From an uncultured Trueperaceae bacterium (lineage in GTDB: Bacteria > Deinococcota > Deinococci > Deinococcales > Trueperaceae), in contig CALCHY010000339.1 in assembly GCA_937907415.1 (NCBI GenBank), positions 1 through 64,000 of the forward strand: a stretch of 64,000 nt of DNA, given 5' to 3'. The notes beneath the pieces were generated by a model that was not told where the DNA came from, made no database searches, and saw nothing but the letters and a program-made list of their open reading frames with translations. Shown in pieces: positions 1 to 7,898 of the stretch; within the stretch, counting starts at the first letter, position 1; every line of letters begins with the position of its first letter. The translations under genes and the position numbers were made by a program.

Positions 1-555
1 GATGCCGCCCTGGGTTAGGGTCGCCCACATGTTGGCTAGGCCAGCGTCGGAGTAGAGCTGCTCGTTGTCGTCGGCGGTCGTGCCCTCTGGGCCGTTGTCG
101 GTGTCGAGCAAGATGACGTCGTACTGACCCTTGTCTTTACCGAACAGACCGGCTACGTCGCCCACGTGAACGCGCACGCGTTCGTCGTCGAGAGGCCTGC
201 CGGCGAGGTCGCCCATGTAGTCGTGGTTCCAGGCCACGACTTCCGGGAACAGCTCGGCTACCGTCACCCTGGCGCTCGACGGCAAGTTGTCGAGCGCCGC
301 GCGCAGCGTGTAACCCATGCCTAGCCCGCCGACGAGCAGGCTCTTGGCCTCGCGACCTAGGGCCTTCAGCGCCAGCTCGGAGAGCGCTTTCTCGGAGTTG
401 TGCTGGCGGCTGTTCATAAGCTCGTTGGTCGGCTTGTTGGGTTCGAGGATGCGCAGCGAGAACTCGGGTGGGCGGCCGTCTAGGTCGCGGCGCCACAACG
501 CCAGCTTGGCGCCCTCTGGACGGCTGGTTTCAGCAACGAGTTTCCACGGGATCAC
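1..555 (-). CDS. Spermidine synthase-like aminopropyltransferase, partial
   Basis: The gene runs off the left edge, so only the first 185 residues are visible. The chosen start is GTG at 555: the protein then begins MIPWKLVAET, the typical opening of bacterial spermidine-synthase-like proteins, and GGAG lies 5 nt upstream. A motif NELMNSRQHNSEKALSELA is followed by a Rossmann glycine loop (LLVGGLGMGYTLRAAL), the acidic end of the next strand (VTVAELFPEVVAWN) and YDVILLDTDNGPEG, where polyamine synthases carry the aminopropyl-transfer Asp. The family moves an aminopropyl group from decarboxylated SAM to a polyamine, but many relatives of this short type have no proven substrate. It could therefore be a general class I SAM-fold protein. 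It has its own promoter and hairpin upstream. Confidence 0.8.
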   Translation of the reverse strand, partial: MIPWKLVAETSRPEGAKLALWRRDLDGRPPEFSLRILEPNKPTNELMNSRQHNSEKALSELALKALGREAKSLLVGGLGMGYTLRAALDNLPSSARVTVAELFPEVVAWNHDYMGDLAGRPLDDERVRVHVGDVAGLFGKDKGQYDVILLDTDNGPEGTTADDNEQLYSDAGLANMWATLTQGGI

Positions 556-608
556 TGGCACTCCAACGAGGGTGGCGGGCGCGCCACAGGTGGCACTGCG
601 CCGTAGCC

Positions 609-635
609 AAAAGAAAAACGCGCTTCTCGCGCGTT
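609..635 (-). terminator. Hairpin plus U-tract (terminator or attenuator)
   Basis: Read on the minus strand, AACGCGC (635-629), loop GAGAA and GCGCGTT (623-617) form a perfect 7-bp stem followed by TTTCTTTT. It has the form of an intrinsic terminator. It lies about 110 bases past the oxidoreductase stop at 748, but also just downstream of the promoter at 647-675, so it may instead attenuate the spermidine-synthase-like gene. Confidence 0.75.
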
Positions 636-646
636 CGATGTCCAAT

Positions 647-675
647 ATATTAGCGCTTTATGCACTATTCGTCAA
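647..675 (-). promoter_or_regulatory. Sigma-70-type promoter for the spermidine synthase-like gene
   Basis: On the minus strand TTGACG (675-670) is followed by exactly 17 bp and TAATAT (652-647). Both hexamers are near consensus. The predicted transcript starts near 640, about 85 nt upstream of the GTG at 555, so the hairpin at 635-617 would lie in its 5' leader. Confidence 0.7.
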
Positions 676-747
676 GGTGATGCAGCGCGGCGCACCTTTC
701 GCGGTCCGAACCGCCCGCTGAGGGCGCCGGCGCTGCCAAGTTAGTCG

Positions 748-1812
748 CTAATCGGCGGCGGCCACCTTCACTGGCTGCCGCTCCGCCGCGGACCGGTAGA
801 CCGCTTCGATCAACTGCAGTGAGCGTAGGCCCTCGCGCCCGTCGATCGCGGGCGGCCGGCCCTCGTCGAGCGCCTCGAAGAAGTCGTGGTACTGACGACG
901 GTGGTTCTCGAACGAGATGGCCATCGGGTCGCTCGAACCCCCGGTGGCCGCGCCGCCATAGCTAGCTATGACACTGGTGCGCTCCGCGTCCCCGCCGCTG
1001 CGAGTGCGCCAGTCGACCAAGACGTCATCCTCTACGCTGGCGAACCCATGTTCGCCGTGCACCTGCAACACCTTCGGCCGGCCAGGCCACAGCGACGTGG
1101 CCGCGCTTAGCTGCCCTAGCGCGCCGTTCTTGAAGCGCAGTGACGCCACCAGCGTGTCCTCGACCTCTATGCGCTCGTGAGCAAGCGTGCCTGCGTAAGC
1201 GAAGACTTCTTCGACGGGACCGAGCACCCAGAGGAGCAGGTCAACCTGGTGGATCGCCTGGTTCATGAGGGCGCCGCCCCCATCCATGAGCTTGGTGCCG
1301 CGCCAGGCGCCGCTGTCGTAGTACGCCTGGTCCCGGTACCACGGCACGAAGGCGTTGCCCTGGATGAGCGGGCCGAGCTGCCCCTCGGCGACGGCCCGCT
1401 TGACGAAGACGTTGGCGTCGGCGAAGCGGCTCATGAAGATCGTCGCCAACGCCACGCCTGCGCGCTCGGCCGCCTCGATAATCTGTACGGCGCGAGCGGT
1501 CGTCACTTCGAGCGGCTTCTCGATCACGACGTGCTTGCCTGCCGCGATGGCCAGTAGCGCGGGGTCTAGGTGGGCACCGGATGGCGTGCACACCGCAACG
1601 ATGTCCGTCTCGGGGTCCGCCACTGCCATGGCCACGGAGTCGAAGGCGCGCACCCCGTGCCTACCCGCCAACGCATGCGCCTTGGCTGGGGTGCGGCTGG
1701 CTATGCCGACGAGGTGCGCTTCCGGCGACCGCGTTATCGCGTCGATGTGCGCCGCGGCTATGTTCCCTGCGCCGATCACGGTCACGCCGTACCGACCTCC
1801 GGCGCGGCTCAC
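748..1812 (-). CDS. Gfo/Idh/MocA family oxidoreductase
   Basis: 354 aa, a usual length for this NAD(P)-dependent family acting on sugars, inositols and their derivatives. The N-terminal Rossmann fold shows VTVIGAGNIAAAHIDAI (GxGxxA, residues about 10-26) and the family signature EKPLEV near residue 98. The C-terminal half is the alpha/beta substrate domain. The GTG start at 1812 overlaps the stop of the upstream isomerase by 4 nt, so the two are translationally coupled and probably act on the same sugar-like substrate. The family is certain but the substrate is not. An inositol or keto-sugar pathway is a reasonable guess from the isomerase partner only. Confidence 0.9.
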   Translation of the reverse strand: MSRAGGRYGVTVIGAGNIAAAHIDAITRSPEAHLVGIASRTPAKAHALAGRHGVRAFDSVAMAVADPETDIVAVCTPSGAHLDPALLAIAAGKHVVIEKPLEVTTARAVQIIEAAERAGVALATIFMSRFADANVFVKRAVAEGQLGPLIQGNAFVPWYRDQAYYDSGAWRGTKLMDGGGALMNQAIHQVDLLLWVLGPVEEVFAYAGTLAHERIEVEDTLVASLRFKNGALGQLSAATSLWPGRPKVLQVHGEHGFASVEDDVLVDWRTRSGGDAERTSVIASYGGAATGGSSDPMAISFENHRRQYHDFFEALDEGRPPAIDGREGLRSLQLIEAVYRSAAERQPVKVAAAD

Positions 1813-2693
1813 ACGGCACCCGCTGTTGCGCTCAGGAGTCTGTGCGCGGCATCGACGCAGAGCTTGGCCGCCGCGGTCGTCTCCATGCCTGGCGGAGCGT
1901 AGTGCGGCTCGAGCACGACACTGCCCGCATAGCCGTCGCGGCGCAGGGCCGCGAACTGGCCTGCGTAGTCGACCAGACCTTCGCCGAGTGGAACGAAGCT
2001 GCCGAACGTTGCTGGCACGGTGGCCGCGTCTTTGAGGTGCACGTGCACGATGCGGTCCTTAGCTAGGGCGGCGTAACCAGCCGGATAGGGTTCGTCTTCG
2101 CCGAGCGCCAGTGCGTTGCCCGGGTCCCAGAGGGTCCCGACGTGGCGACGAAGCGCTGGGCTAAGGGCGGCGTCTAGGCGAGCGAAGAAGTCACCGAGCT
2201 CGGCTCCGGTGCCGACCACGCAGGCGGGCTCGTTCTCGACCGCCAGGATCACATCGTGGCGGGCTGCTACCTCCACGGCCCTGACCATGCGCTCGACTAC
2301 CTCGGTTACGACCTCGTCTGACCAGGGAACGCGCAAGAAGGTGAAGACCCGCACCAGCCGCGTGTCGAAGAGTTTAGCGAGACGGCAGGACCGCTCAAGT
2401 AGGTCAAGCTGCTCCGCTACCGTCACGGCCCCAGCTACGCTGAAATCCGCTTTCGTCGGTTCGGCCGCCTCGTCGAACGGTGACTTGAACACGGGCGATG
2501 CGATGCCGCTGACGCGGAGGCCGAAGTGGCGCAGTGTGGCGGCGGCGTGCTCCGCTTCACCTTCGTCGAGCTGCGTGACGTTCTTGCCGTCGACGTTACG
2601 CACCTCGGCGATAGTTAGGCCCCAGCGACGGATGTGCTCGCAGGCGGTTGCGAAGTTCGCATGAACCTCGTCGGTGATGATGCCAAGCTCCAT
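1809..2693 (-). CDS. Sugar phosphate isomerase/epimerase (xylose isomerase-like TIM barrel)
   Basis: 294 aa, AP-endonuclease-2/xylose-isomerase-like TIM barrel. The start is ATG at 2693 (MELGIITDEV), with GGAGG 9 nt upstream; a longer in-frame start lacks a ribosome site. Family features include AVENEPACVV near the barrel centre, LWDPGNAL, VHVHLKD and VVLEPHY, which carry the Glu, Asp and His metal ligands expected for a divalent-metal isomerase. It is first of the pair with the Gfo/Idh oxidoreductase, with a 4-nt overlap. Such pairs are common in inositol and rare-sugar catabolism. A second, different member of the same fold is at 31066-31983. Confidence 0.88.
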   Translation of the reverse strand: MELGIITDEVHANFATACEHIRRWGLTIAEVRNVDGKNVTQLDEGEAEHAAATLRHFGLRVSGIASPVFKSPFDEAAEPTKADFSVAGAVTVAEQLDLLERSCRLAKLFDTRLVRVFTFLRVPWSDEVVTEVVERMVRAVEVAARHDVILAVENEPACVVGTGAELGDFFARLDAALSPALRRHVGTLWDPGNALALGEDEPYPAGYAALAKDRIVHVHLKDAATVPATFGSFVPLGEGLVDYAGQFAALRRDGYAGSVVLEPHYAPPGMETTAAAKLCVDAAHRLLSATAGAV

Positions 2694-2785
2694 CTTCTCT
2701 AACCTCCGTTTGGTCGTGCACGTTATCACCTGATCGAGGAGGCCGAGGACTTGAGCGGTCGTGTGCGCCGCGCTCGCTCTTGGCG

Positions 2786-4000
2786 TCAGAAGGCGTATGC
2801 CACAGACACCCGTAGTTGGCTGTTCTCACGCCAGTCGCCGAACTCGCTGCCGTCTCCGCCGTAGAAGACGTAGGCTTTCGCCTCACCCGTCACGCCGTCC
2901 GCGAAAGAGTAGCCAACAGCCGGCATGAGTAGCCCGCTACCGTCGAGGCTCTGGATCCAGCCCAAGTCGAGCTGCGTCCTGGTGTTCGGTTGGTACATCA
3001 TGGCCAGCATCAACTTGTATGCCGTGTCGGCGGCTTCGCCCGCGTCCGGTGCCGTGTAGTCGAAGATGGCCTGCACGACGGTTCGTGGCCCGCCAGGAAT
3101 GAGGTACTCACCGCCGAGCACGGCTTGCAGTGCGTGGTTGCCGGTAGCGGGGTCCGTGCCGTCAGGGTCGGCAGTGATCTGGTACGCGGCCTCACCGCGG
3201 AGCACCACGTCACCGACCGTGCCTGAGAAGTCGAGCCCCAACAGCTCGATGCGGTCGTAGTTGAGCACGGGTTGCAACCGCACTTGCCCTGGCGTGCCGG
3301 TCGGTTCGAGGCGCGCGCTCTGCGTCGGCTGGCTGCGGAAACCGTGGAAGTAGGTCGCGCTTACGTCGAACTGTCCTAGGTCCAGCGTGCCGCGCACGCC
3401 GAACTGGATGTTGCCGAGCTCCGCTGCTGGCCGGTTGACTTCGGGTGCATCGACGCCCACCACCGTCATACCGGGTGGGAGTCGAGGCGTGAGGGCAGGG
3501 CGCCAGGCGGCGCCCGGGAGGATGGCGGGCGTGAACAAGGGCACCACTGCGAACTCTACTTTCACGTCGTCCGCATACACGCCCGCGTGCACCAGCGGCA
3601 CGGCCAGTTTCTCGCCATCAGGTGGGAAGCTCAGGTCGCGCGGGTTGAGGACGTCGACCGGGTTCACGCCGTCCGTAGAGCCCCAGAAGCGCCGCATCTT
3701 GCCTGCGGTCAGCTCGACCTTACCGAGGTAGATCGTCGCGTAAGCCTCGTCGAGGGCGACGGTCGCCGCGCCGGTAGCGGCGTCGTAGCCAGCGACCACG
3801 GTCGCGCGGTAGGCCGCGTCGGGAAAGTAGCCGGAGCCGACCTCGCCTTTGAGGGTGAGGGCCAGGTCTGCGGCGGCTACGGGGAGCGCACCGTCGACGG
3901 CCACTCCGAACGTGACCTCGGCGCGGCCACTCATGTCTGGCGCCTTGGCGGCCGCTAGGCCAAGGAGCAGGCTAGTGAAGAGGACCGTTACGCTCCGCAC
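2786..4000 (-). CDS. Outer-membrane beta-barrel-like protein of the MMPL export operon
   Basis: 404 aa with an N-terminal signal peptide (hydrophobic run LFTSLLLGLAAAKA). The mature part alternates short amphipathic strands with aromatic residues and ends YAF, the C-terminal Phe pattern of outer-membrane barrels. The stretch KMRRFWGSTDGVNPVDVLNPRD recalls the 'WG...NPVDVLNPRD' region of DUF1302-type barrels, which occur in Gram-negative bacteria beside a LolA-fold protein and an MMPL permease. The same gene order holds here: the GTG start at 4000 is one base after the LolA-like stop. I infer a barrel that passes or receives a lipid-like cargo. Barrel topology is judged by eye. Confidence 0.65.
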   Translation of the reverse strand: MRSVTVLFTSLLLGLAAAKAPDMSGRAEVTFGVAVDGALPVAAADLALTLKGEVGSGYFPDAAYRATVVAGYDAATGAATVALDEAYATIYLGKVELTAGKMRRFWGSTDGVNPVDVLNPRDLSFPPDGEKLAVPLVHAGVYADDVKVEFAVVPLFTPAILPGAAWRPALTPRLPPGMTVVGVDAPEVNRPAAELGNIQFGVRGTLDLGQFDVSATYFHGFRSQPTQSARLEPTGTPGQVRLQPVLNYDRIELLGLDFSGTVGDVVLRGEAAYQITADPDGTDPATGNHALQAVLGGEYLIPGGPRTVVQAIFDYTAPDAGEAADTAYKLMLAMMYQPNTRTQLDLGWIQSLDGSGLLMPAVGYSFADGVTGEAKAYVFYGGDGSEFGDWRENSQLRVSVAYAF

Positions 4001-4001
4001 G

Positions 4002-4766
4002 TCAGCGCCTCAAGTAGCGTTCGGTGAAGAGCTCGTCCGGCAGGGTCACGTCGAGCTGCACGTCTGATTGGGTGATGACGGTGAAGGTGCTCACCTTGCC
4101 ATCGACCATGGACTCCATGCGCCGCTCGGTTGCGATGGTGTAACCGGCGACCTCGGTAAGGCCGCTCACCGAGAGGACCTTGACCAGTGCGCCAGCGCGG
4201 TAGTACTCGACTCGCACGGGCACCAGCGACGCTTCGGGAACGTCTATGACGAGCCGGTCGTAGACCGAGCCGCTGGCCGCCGTTGGCGTTGCCTCAACGA
4301 CGTAGGTAGGTCCGTCCTTCACGCTCAGGAGCGCGTGGGTGTAGTCGTCAGGGTCGATGCCGGTGATGTCTTCGTACGAGAAGTCGGAACCGAAGAACGC
4401 GTCGCCCTGCTGGCCGCCCGCTATGCGGCGCACGCGGTCGAGAGCAGGCAGGTAGACGAGTTTCTCCTCGCTCCCATCGGCTTGCGTGATGGTGAGGAAG
4501 CCGGAGCCGGAGATGTCGGCGGGGGCGGTGAACTTGATGAGGCGCTTGTCGTCACCGGCGCCCCACATCTGCAGTGTGCGGGTAAGGGTCTGCCCACCGG
4601 CCGTCGTGATGGTCATCGTCAGCGTCGCCTCGGTGGTCTTGGGTTCGGGGCGCGCCTCTACGGCGCTCATCAGGTCGTCTGCGGTGGCGTAGCGCTGGGC
4701 CGTAGCCGCGCTGAGGAGGGTGAGGGCGAGGATGGCTGCGAGCGCTTGGTTCACGAGCTTACGCAT
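4002..4766 (-). CDS. Outer membrane lipoprotein-sorting (LolA-like) protein
   Basis: 254 aa, secreted: signal peptide MRKLVNQALAAILALTLLSAATA, mature part starting near QRYATADDLM. The body has the half-barrel pattern of LolA/LppX folds (ATLTMTITTAGG, RTLQMWGAGDDKRLIKFTAPAD, GSGFLTITQADG, KLVYLPALDRVRRI), as in proteins annotated outer-membrane lipoprotein-sorting protein. Such folds carry hydrophobic ligands across the periplasm. The ATG at 4766 overlaps the MMPL stop by 8 nt and has AAGGAG upstream. Its place between an MMPL permease and a barrel suggests it shuttles the exported lipid-like molecule, not lipoproteins as such. Confidence 0.82.
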   Translation of the reverse strand: MRKLVNQALAAILALTLLSAATAQRYATADDLMSAVEARPEPKTTEATLTMTITTAGGQTLTRTLQMWGAGDDKRLIKFTAPADISGSGFLTITQADGSEEKLVYLPALDRVRRIAGGQQGDAFFGSDFSYEDITGIDPDDYTHALLSVKDGPTYVVEATPTAASGSVYDRLVIDVPEASLVPVRVEYYRAGALVKVLSVSGLTEVAGYTIATERRMESMVDGKVSTFTVITQSDVQLDVTLPDELFTERYLRR

Positions 4767-7023
4767 CGTGGGTCAACTCCTTTGGCATGTGCATGCGCGC
4801 ATGTGGGTCGCGCAAGAAGGTGAGGCTGGCGGCGGGGAGGAGGGTGAGGGTGGCGATGCCGACGAGGCCGACCGTGAGGAGCATCAGCCCACCGAGGGTG
4901 GCGACGGGAACGAAGTTCGCGAAGGCAAGCGCCCCGAAGCCAGCGCCGAGCGTCAGCGCGGTGAAGAGGATCTGGCGGCCGGAGCTGAAGAGGGAGCGCT
5001 GGATGGCAAGTTCGGGCCCATGCCCGTGCCGTCGCTCCTCCATGTAACGCACCGTCAGGTGGATGGCGTAGTCGCCAACCCCGATGGCTAGGGCGCCCAT
5101 GAGCATGGTGGCGAGGTTGAGCGGCAGCCCAAGCCAGCCGAGCAGGCCGTACTGCAGCGCTACCGTGGCAAGCAGGACGAGGATCGTGACGGCGGCTGCG
5201 CGGAACGATCGCACGAAGCTGTCGATGACGATGACTAGGAAGATGGCGAGCGTGAGGCTGATGAGGAAGTCGTGACGCATGGCCTGCTCGATCTCGCGCT
5301 CGAGTAGTGGGTTGCCGGTGAACTTGGCGCTCGCCATGCCGCCGAACTCCTGGGCCGCGAGCTGTTGGAGTTCGACCTCGAGCTCGCCTACGCGCTCGGT
5401 CGACATGGACTTGGCGACGAAGTTGATGATGCCCTGCTGGTAATCGAGGGTAGTGAAGCGCGTCAGGTCGCTCACGCTCCCAGAAGACTGGTAGAGGAGG
5501 AGTTCTTGCGCTACCGCTTGGTTGCTGGTAGGAAGCGCGTCCTCGCCGGTGAGGGTGAGGTTGAGGGCGTGCACGACGTTGGCGATCGATTGGCCCTTGC
5601 CCATGCCGTCCAACTGCGAGACCTGCTCCTGGTAGTCGAGCATGGCGTTCAGGAGCTTAGGGTCAGTGAGGTCGCCCTCGAGCCAGACGGTGATGGTGGA
5701 TGAGCCGCCTAGCACTTCCTCCACCGTGGCGACGCTCGTGCGTGTCGCTCCGCCCTGCGGGAAGAAGGCGAGGATCGAGGTGTCGGGGACGATCTTCGTG
5801 GCGCCCCATGCCGCCAGCAGCACTAGGATCGCCGCGCCAACCAGGATCGCTCTGCGCCTAGCGACGACGACAAGACCGAGGCGGTTGAGCAGCCTGCCGA
5901 TGGCGCCCGGGTTCTCGGGGTCATCCACGCGCTTGGGGGTGGGCAGGACGTTGAGCAGAGCGGGAAGCAGCAGCATGGAGGCGAGAAGCGAGGCAAGCAC
6001 GCCGAGCATGGCGACGAGCCCCAGTCCGCGCACCATCTGCAGGCTCGAGAGCAGGAAGGTGCTCATGGCCGCGGAGATGGCTAGCCCGGAGATGACGACC
6101 CCGAGCCCCGTCTCACCGAGCATGCGGTCTATCGCGACGCGTTTGCTTGCGCCGTGGGAGAGTTCGTAATAGTAGCGGCCCAGCATGTTGATGACGAACG
6201 AACTACCCACCGCCATGACGGCGATAGGTCCGATGACCGTCAGGGCCATCAGTTTGAAGCCGAGTAGGTGGAAGATGCCCATGCCCCACACGACTCCGAG
6301 CAGGATCTGGGCGAGTGGCAGGAGGGTGCCCTGCAGGGTGTGGAAGTTGAGGAAGAGCATGACGAGGATGGCGGTGAGCGCTATGGCGCCGAGGACGGGA
6401 AGGTCACGGCCGATGATGGACTGCAGCTCCATGCTCGTGAAGGCCCGGCCAGCCAACGAGTACGCCCCGACCCAGTTGTCGTCGACGGTGGTGACGACGG
6501 ACCGCGCGAACGCGTTGGCGTCGAGTCCTTCGTTCATCTCGATGATGAGGCTGGCGTGGCGGCCGTCTCGGCTTACGAGCGTCACGTTCTCGTACATGGG
6601 TGAGGTCTCGAGGTAGTGGCGGATGGCTACGACGGTGTCGGCGTCCGGATCGTTGCCTGGCAGGAGGTTGTCGACGAGTAGGAAGCCGTCGTCGTCCTCC
6701 ATGCGCTTGGCGGTGGCCACCGAGGTCACGTCTGCTACGCCGGGGAGGCGCTTAAGCGCGGCGGTCAATGTCCGCACGCCGTTCAGCGCCTTGGCGCTGT
6801 AGATGTCGCCCTCGACGACCAGGAGCAGGCGGTCGTGCTGCGCGAAGGTGCGCTCCAGCTCCTTGGCGAGGGCGTCGATGCTCGAGTCGTCCGGGTAGAG
6901 CGACTGCGTGTCGTTGTCCGTCTGAATGCGGGTGGCGTTGAACGCGAACAGTGCGGTCAGCACGAGAAAAATGCCGATGACAACGCGACTGTGGTCGAGC
7001 GCTAGGTGCGCGAGGTGCTTCAT
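4759..7023 (-). CDS. MMPL/RND-family transporter permease
   Basis: 754 aa from the preferred ATG at 7023 (MKHLAHLALDHSR). A longer GTG start at 7092 lies inside the predicted TetR operator and would add a chain without homology-like features. There are two repeats, each with one membrane helix, a large periplasmic loop (roughly residues 35-205 and 420-570) and five further helices, the hydrophobe/amino acid exporter-3 (MMPL) plan. Segments such as GPIAVMAVGSSFVINMLGRYYYE and MGALAIGVGDYAIHLTVRYMEE match the conserved helix-4 regions carrying proton-relay residues. It is the first gene of the MMPL-LolA-barrel operon, just downstream of tetR. Likely cargo is a lipid or other hydrophobic compound; this is not shown by the sequence. 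Confidence 0.88.
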   Translation of the reverse strand: MKHLAHLALDHSRVVIGIFLVLTALFAFNATRIQTDNDTQSLYPDDSSIDALAKELERTFAQHDRLLLVVEGDIYSAKALNGVRTLTAALKRLPGVADVTSVATAKRMEDDDGFLLVDNLLPGNDPDADTVVAIRHYLETSPMYENVTLVSRDGRHASLIIEMNEGLDANAFARSVVTTVDDNWVGAYSLAGRAFTSMELQSIIGRDLPVLGAIALTAILVMLFLNFHTLQGTLLPLAQILLGVVWGMGIFHLLGFKLMALTVIGPIAVMAVGSSFVINMLGRYYYELSHGASKRVAIDRMLGETGLGVVISGLAISAAMSTFLLSSLQMVRGLGLVAMLGVLASLLASMLLLPALLNVLPTPKRVDDPENPGAIGRLLNRLGLVVVARRRAILVGAAILVLLAAWGATKIVPDTSILAFFPQGGATRTSVATVEEVLGGSSTITVWLEGDLTDPKLLNAMLDYQEQVSQLDGMGKGQSIANVVHALNLTLTGEDALPTSNQAVAQELLLYQSSGSVSDLTRFTTLDYQQGIINFVAKSMSTERVGELEVELQQLAAQEFGGMASAKFTGNPLLEREIEQAMRHDFLISLTLAIFLVIVIDSFVRSFRAAAVTILVLLATVALQYGLLGWLGLPLNLATMLMGALAIGVGDYAIHLTVRYMEERRHGHGPELAIQRSLFSSGRQILFTALTLGAGFGALAFANFVPVATLGGLMLLTVGLVGIATLTLLPAASLTFLRDPHARMHMPKELTHDA

Positions 7024-7081
7024 GCCCGGTGGGCCGGGCTGGGCTGCGTGCTGGTGAATGTCAAGGTGAGCTCCAAGTGGG

Positions 7082-7099
7082 TGACTAAGCACTTACTCA
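7082..7099 (-). promoter_or_regulatory. Predicted TetR operator in front of the MMPL operon
   Basis: Minus strand TGAGTAAG-TG-CTTAGTCA is an 18-bp palindrome with 7 of 8 arm positions matching. It sits between tetR and the MMPL start and shares its half-site with the elements at 7824-7841 and 52451-52468. Confidence 0.65.
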
Positions 7100-7160
7100 A
7101 CGGCGTGGCGTGGAACGGGGATGGGTGGCTGCGATCTCCTCCTAGGTCTGGGCTGTGGCC

Positions 7161-7808
7161 TTAGCCGTTGTCCGGTTCGGGGGAGGCTAGCGCGCCCCTG
7201 AACCAGGCGTCGAGCATCTCGGTGGTGAACTCGGTGGCGCGCACCTGCCACTCGCTGGGTGCTAGCTCCCTGTTGGTCAGGAAGAACATCATGAGAGACG
7301 AGAAGAAGACCATCGAGGAGGTCGTAACCGGCAGGTCCGATCGCAGTTCGCCGGCCCGCACGCGCCCCGCGAGGTAGCCCGTCATGGCAGTAACCATCTG
7401 CCGTACGACGCCGCGGAACACCTCAGCGAGCTCGGGGTTCGTTTGGGACTCGACGAGCAGCATCGTGACGAGCTCCGCCTGGCGCTGGATGGCCTCGACC
7501 CAGCCAAGCACTATGCCGCCGAGGACGACGCGCGCTGGGCGGCCTTGCGCCTGCTCCAGCAACGCCGTCGCCTCCCCAAGGAAGGTGCGGCGCTGCGTGG
7601 CGACTGCCATGAGGAGGTCGGCCTTGCTTGGGAAGTAGTGGAAGATGAGCCCCTCGGTCACCCCGACCTCTTGCGCGATGCGCTTGGTCGAGGTGGCGGC
7701 GAAACCGTGCTGCGCGAAGAGGTTTAGGGCCGCGTCGAGGATCTGCTGCTTGCGGACCTCCGCCTGTTCCCGGCGAGTGAGGCGGTGCTTGTTGTCGGCC
7801 TTGGACAC
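7161..7808 (-). CDS. TetR/AcrR family repressor of the MMPL operon
   Basis: 215 aa from GTG 7808, which has GAAAGG 8 nt upstream. An in-frame ATG at 7823 directly abuts the predicted operator and lacks a ribosome site. The N-terminal TetR DNA-binding domain is clear: ILDAALNLFAQHGFAATSTKRIAQEVGVTEGLIFHYFPSKADLL (helices 1-4, about residues 19-62). The ligand-binding C-terminal half is divergent, as usual. It precedes the MMPL permease on the same strand. Near-identical half-sites upstream of both genes suggest it represses itself and the exporter until a ligand, perhaps the exported compound, binds. Confidence 0.88.
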   Translation of the reverse strand: MSKADNKHRLTRREQAEVRKQQILDAALNLFAQHGFAATSTKRIAQEVGVTEGLIFHYFPSKADLLMAVATQRRTFLGEATALLEQAQGRPARVVLGGIVLGWVEAIQRQAELVTMLLVESQTNPELAEVFRGVVRQMVTAMTGYLAGRVRAGELRSDLPVTTSSMVFFSSLMMFFLTNRELAPSEWQVRATEFTTEMLDAWFRGALASPEPDNG

Positions 7809-7823
7809 GACGAAGCCTTTCAT

Positions 7824-7841
7824 TGAGTGAGCACTTAACGA
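7824..7841 (-). promoter_or_regulatory. Second predicted TetR operator, at the tetR start
   Basis: TGAGTGAG-CA-CTTAACGA on the plus strand. The left half matches the element at 7082-7099 at 7 of 8 positions, while the right half is weaker. It lies directly upstream of the tetR coding start, as expected for autoregulation. Confidence 0.5.
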
Positions 7842-7898
7842 AAGCAACTCTACGCTCCGACCGTTCGCGGTGTCAAGCTGCCACTAGGCCGCGCCGCG

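Noticed and set aside
7024..7092. GTG 7092 as the MMPL start
   Set aside because: The codon lies inside the predicted TetR operator. ATG 7023 starts exactly at the conserved N-terminus.
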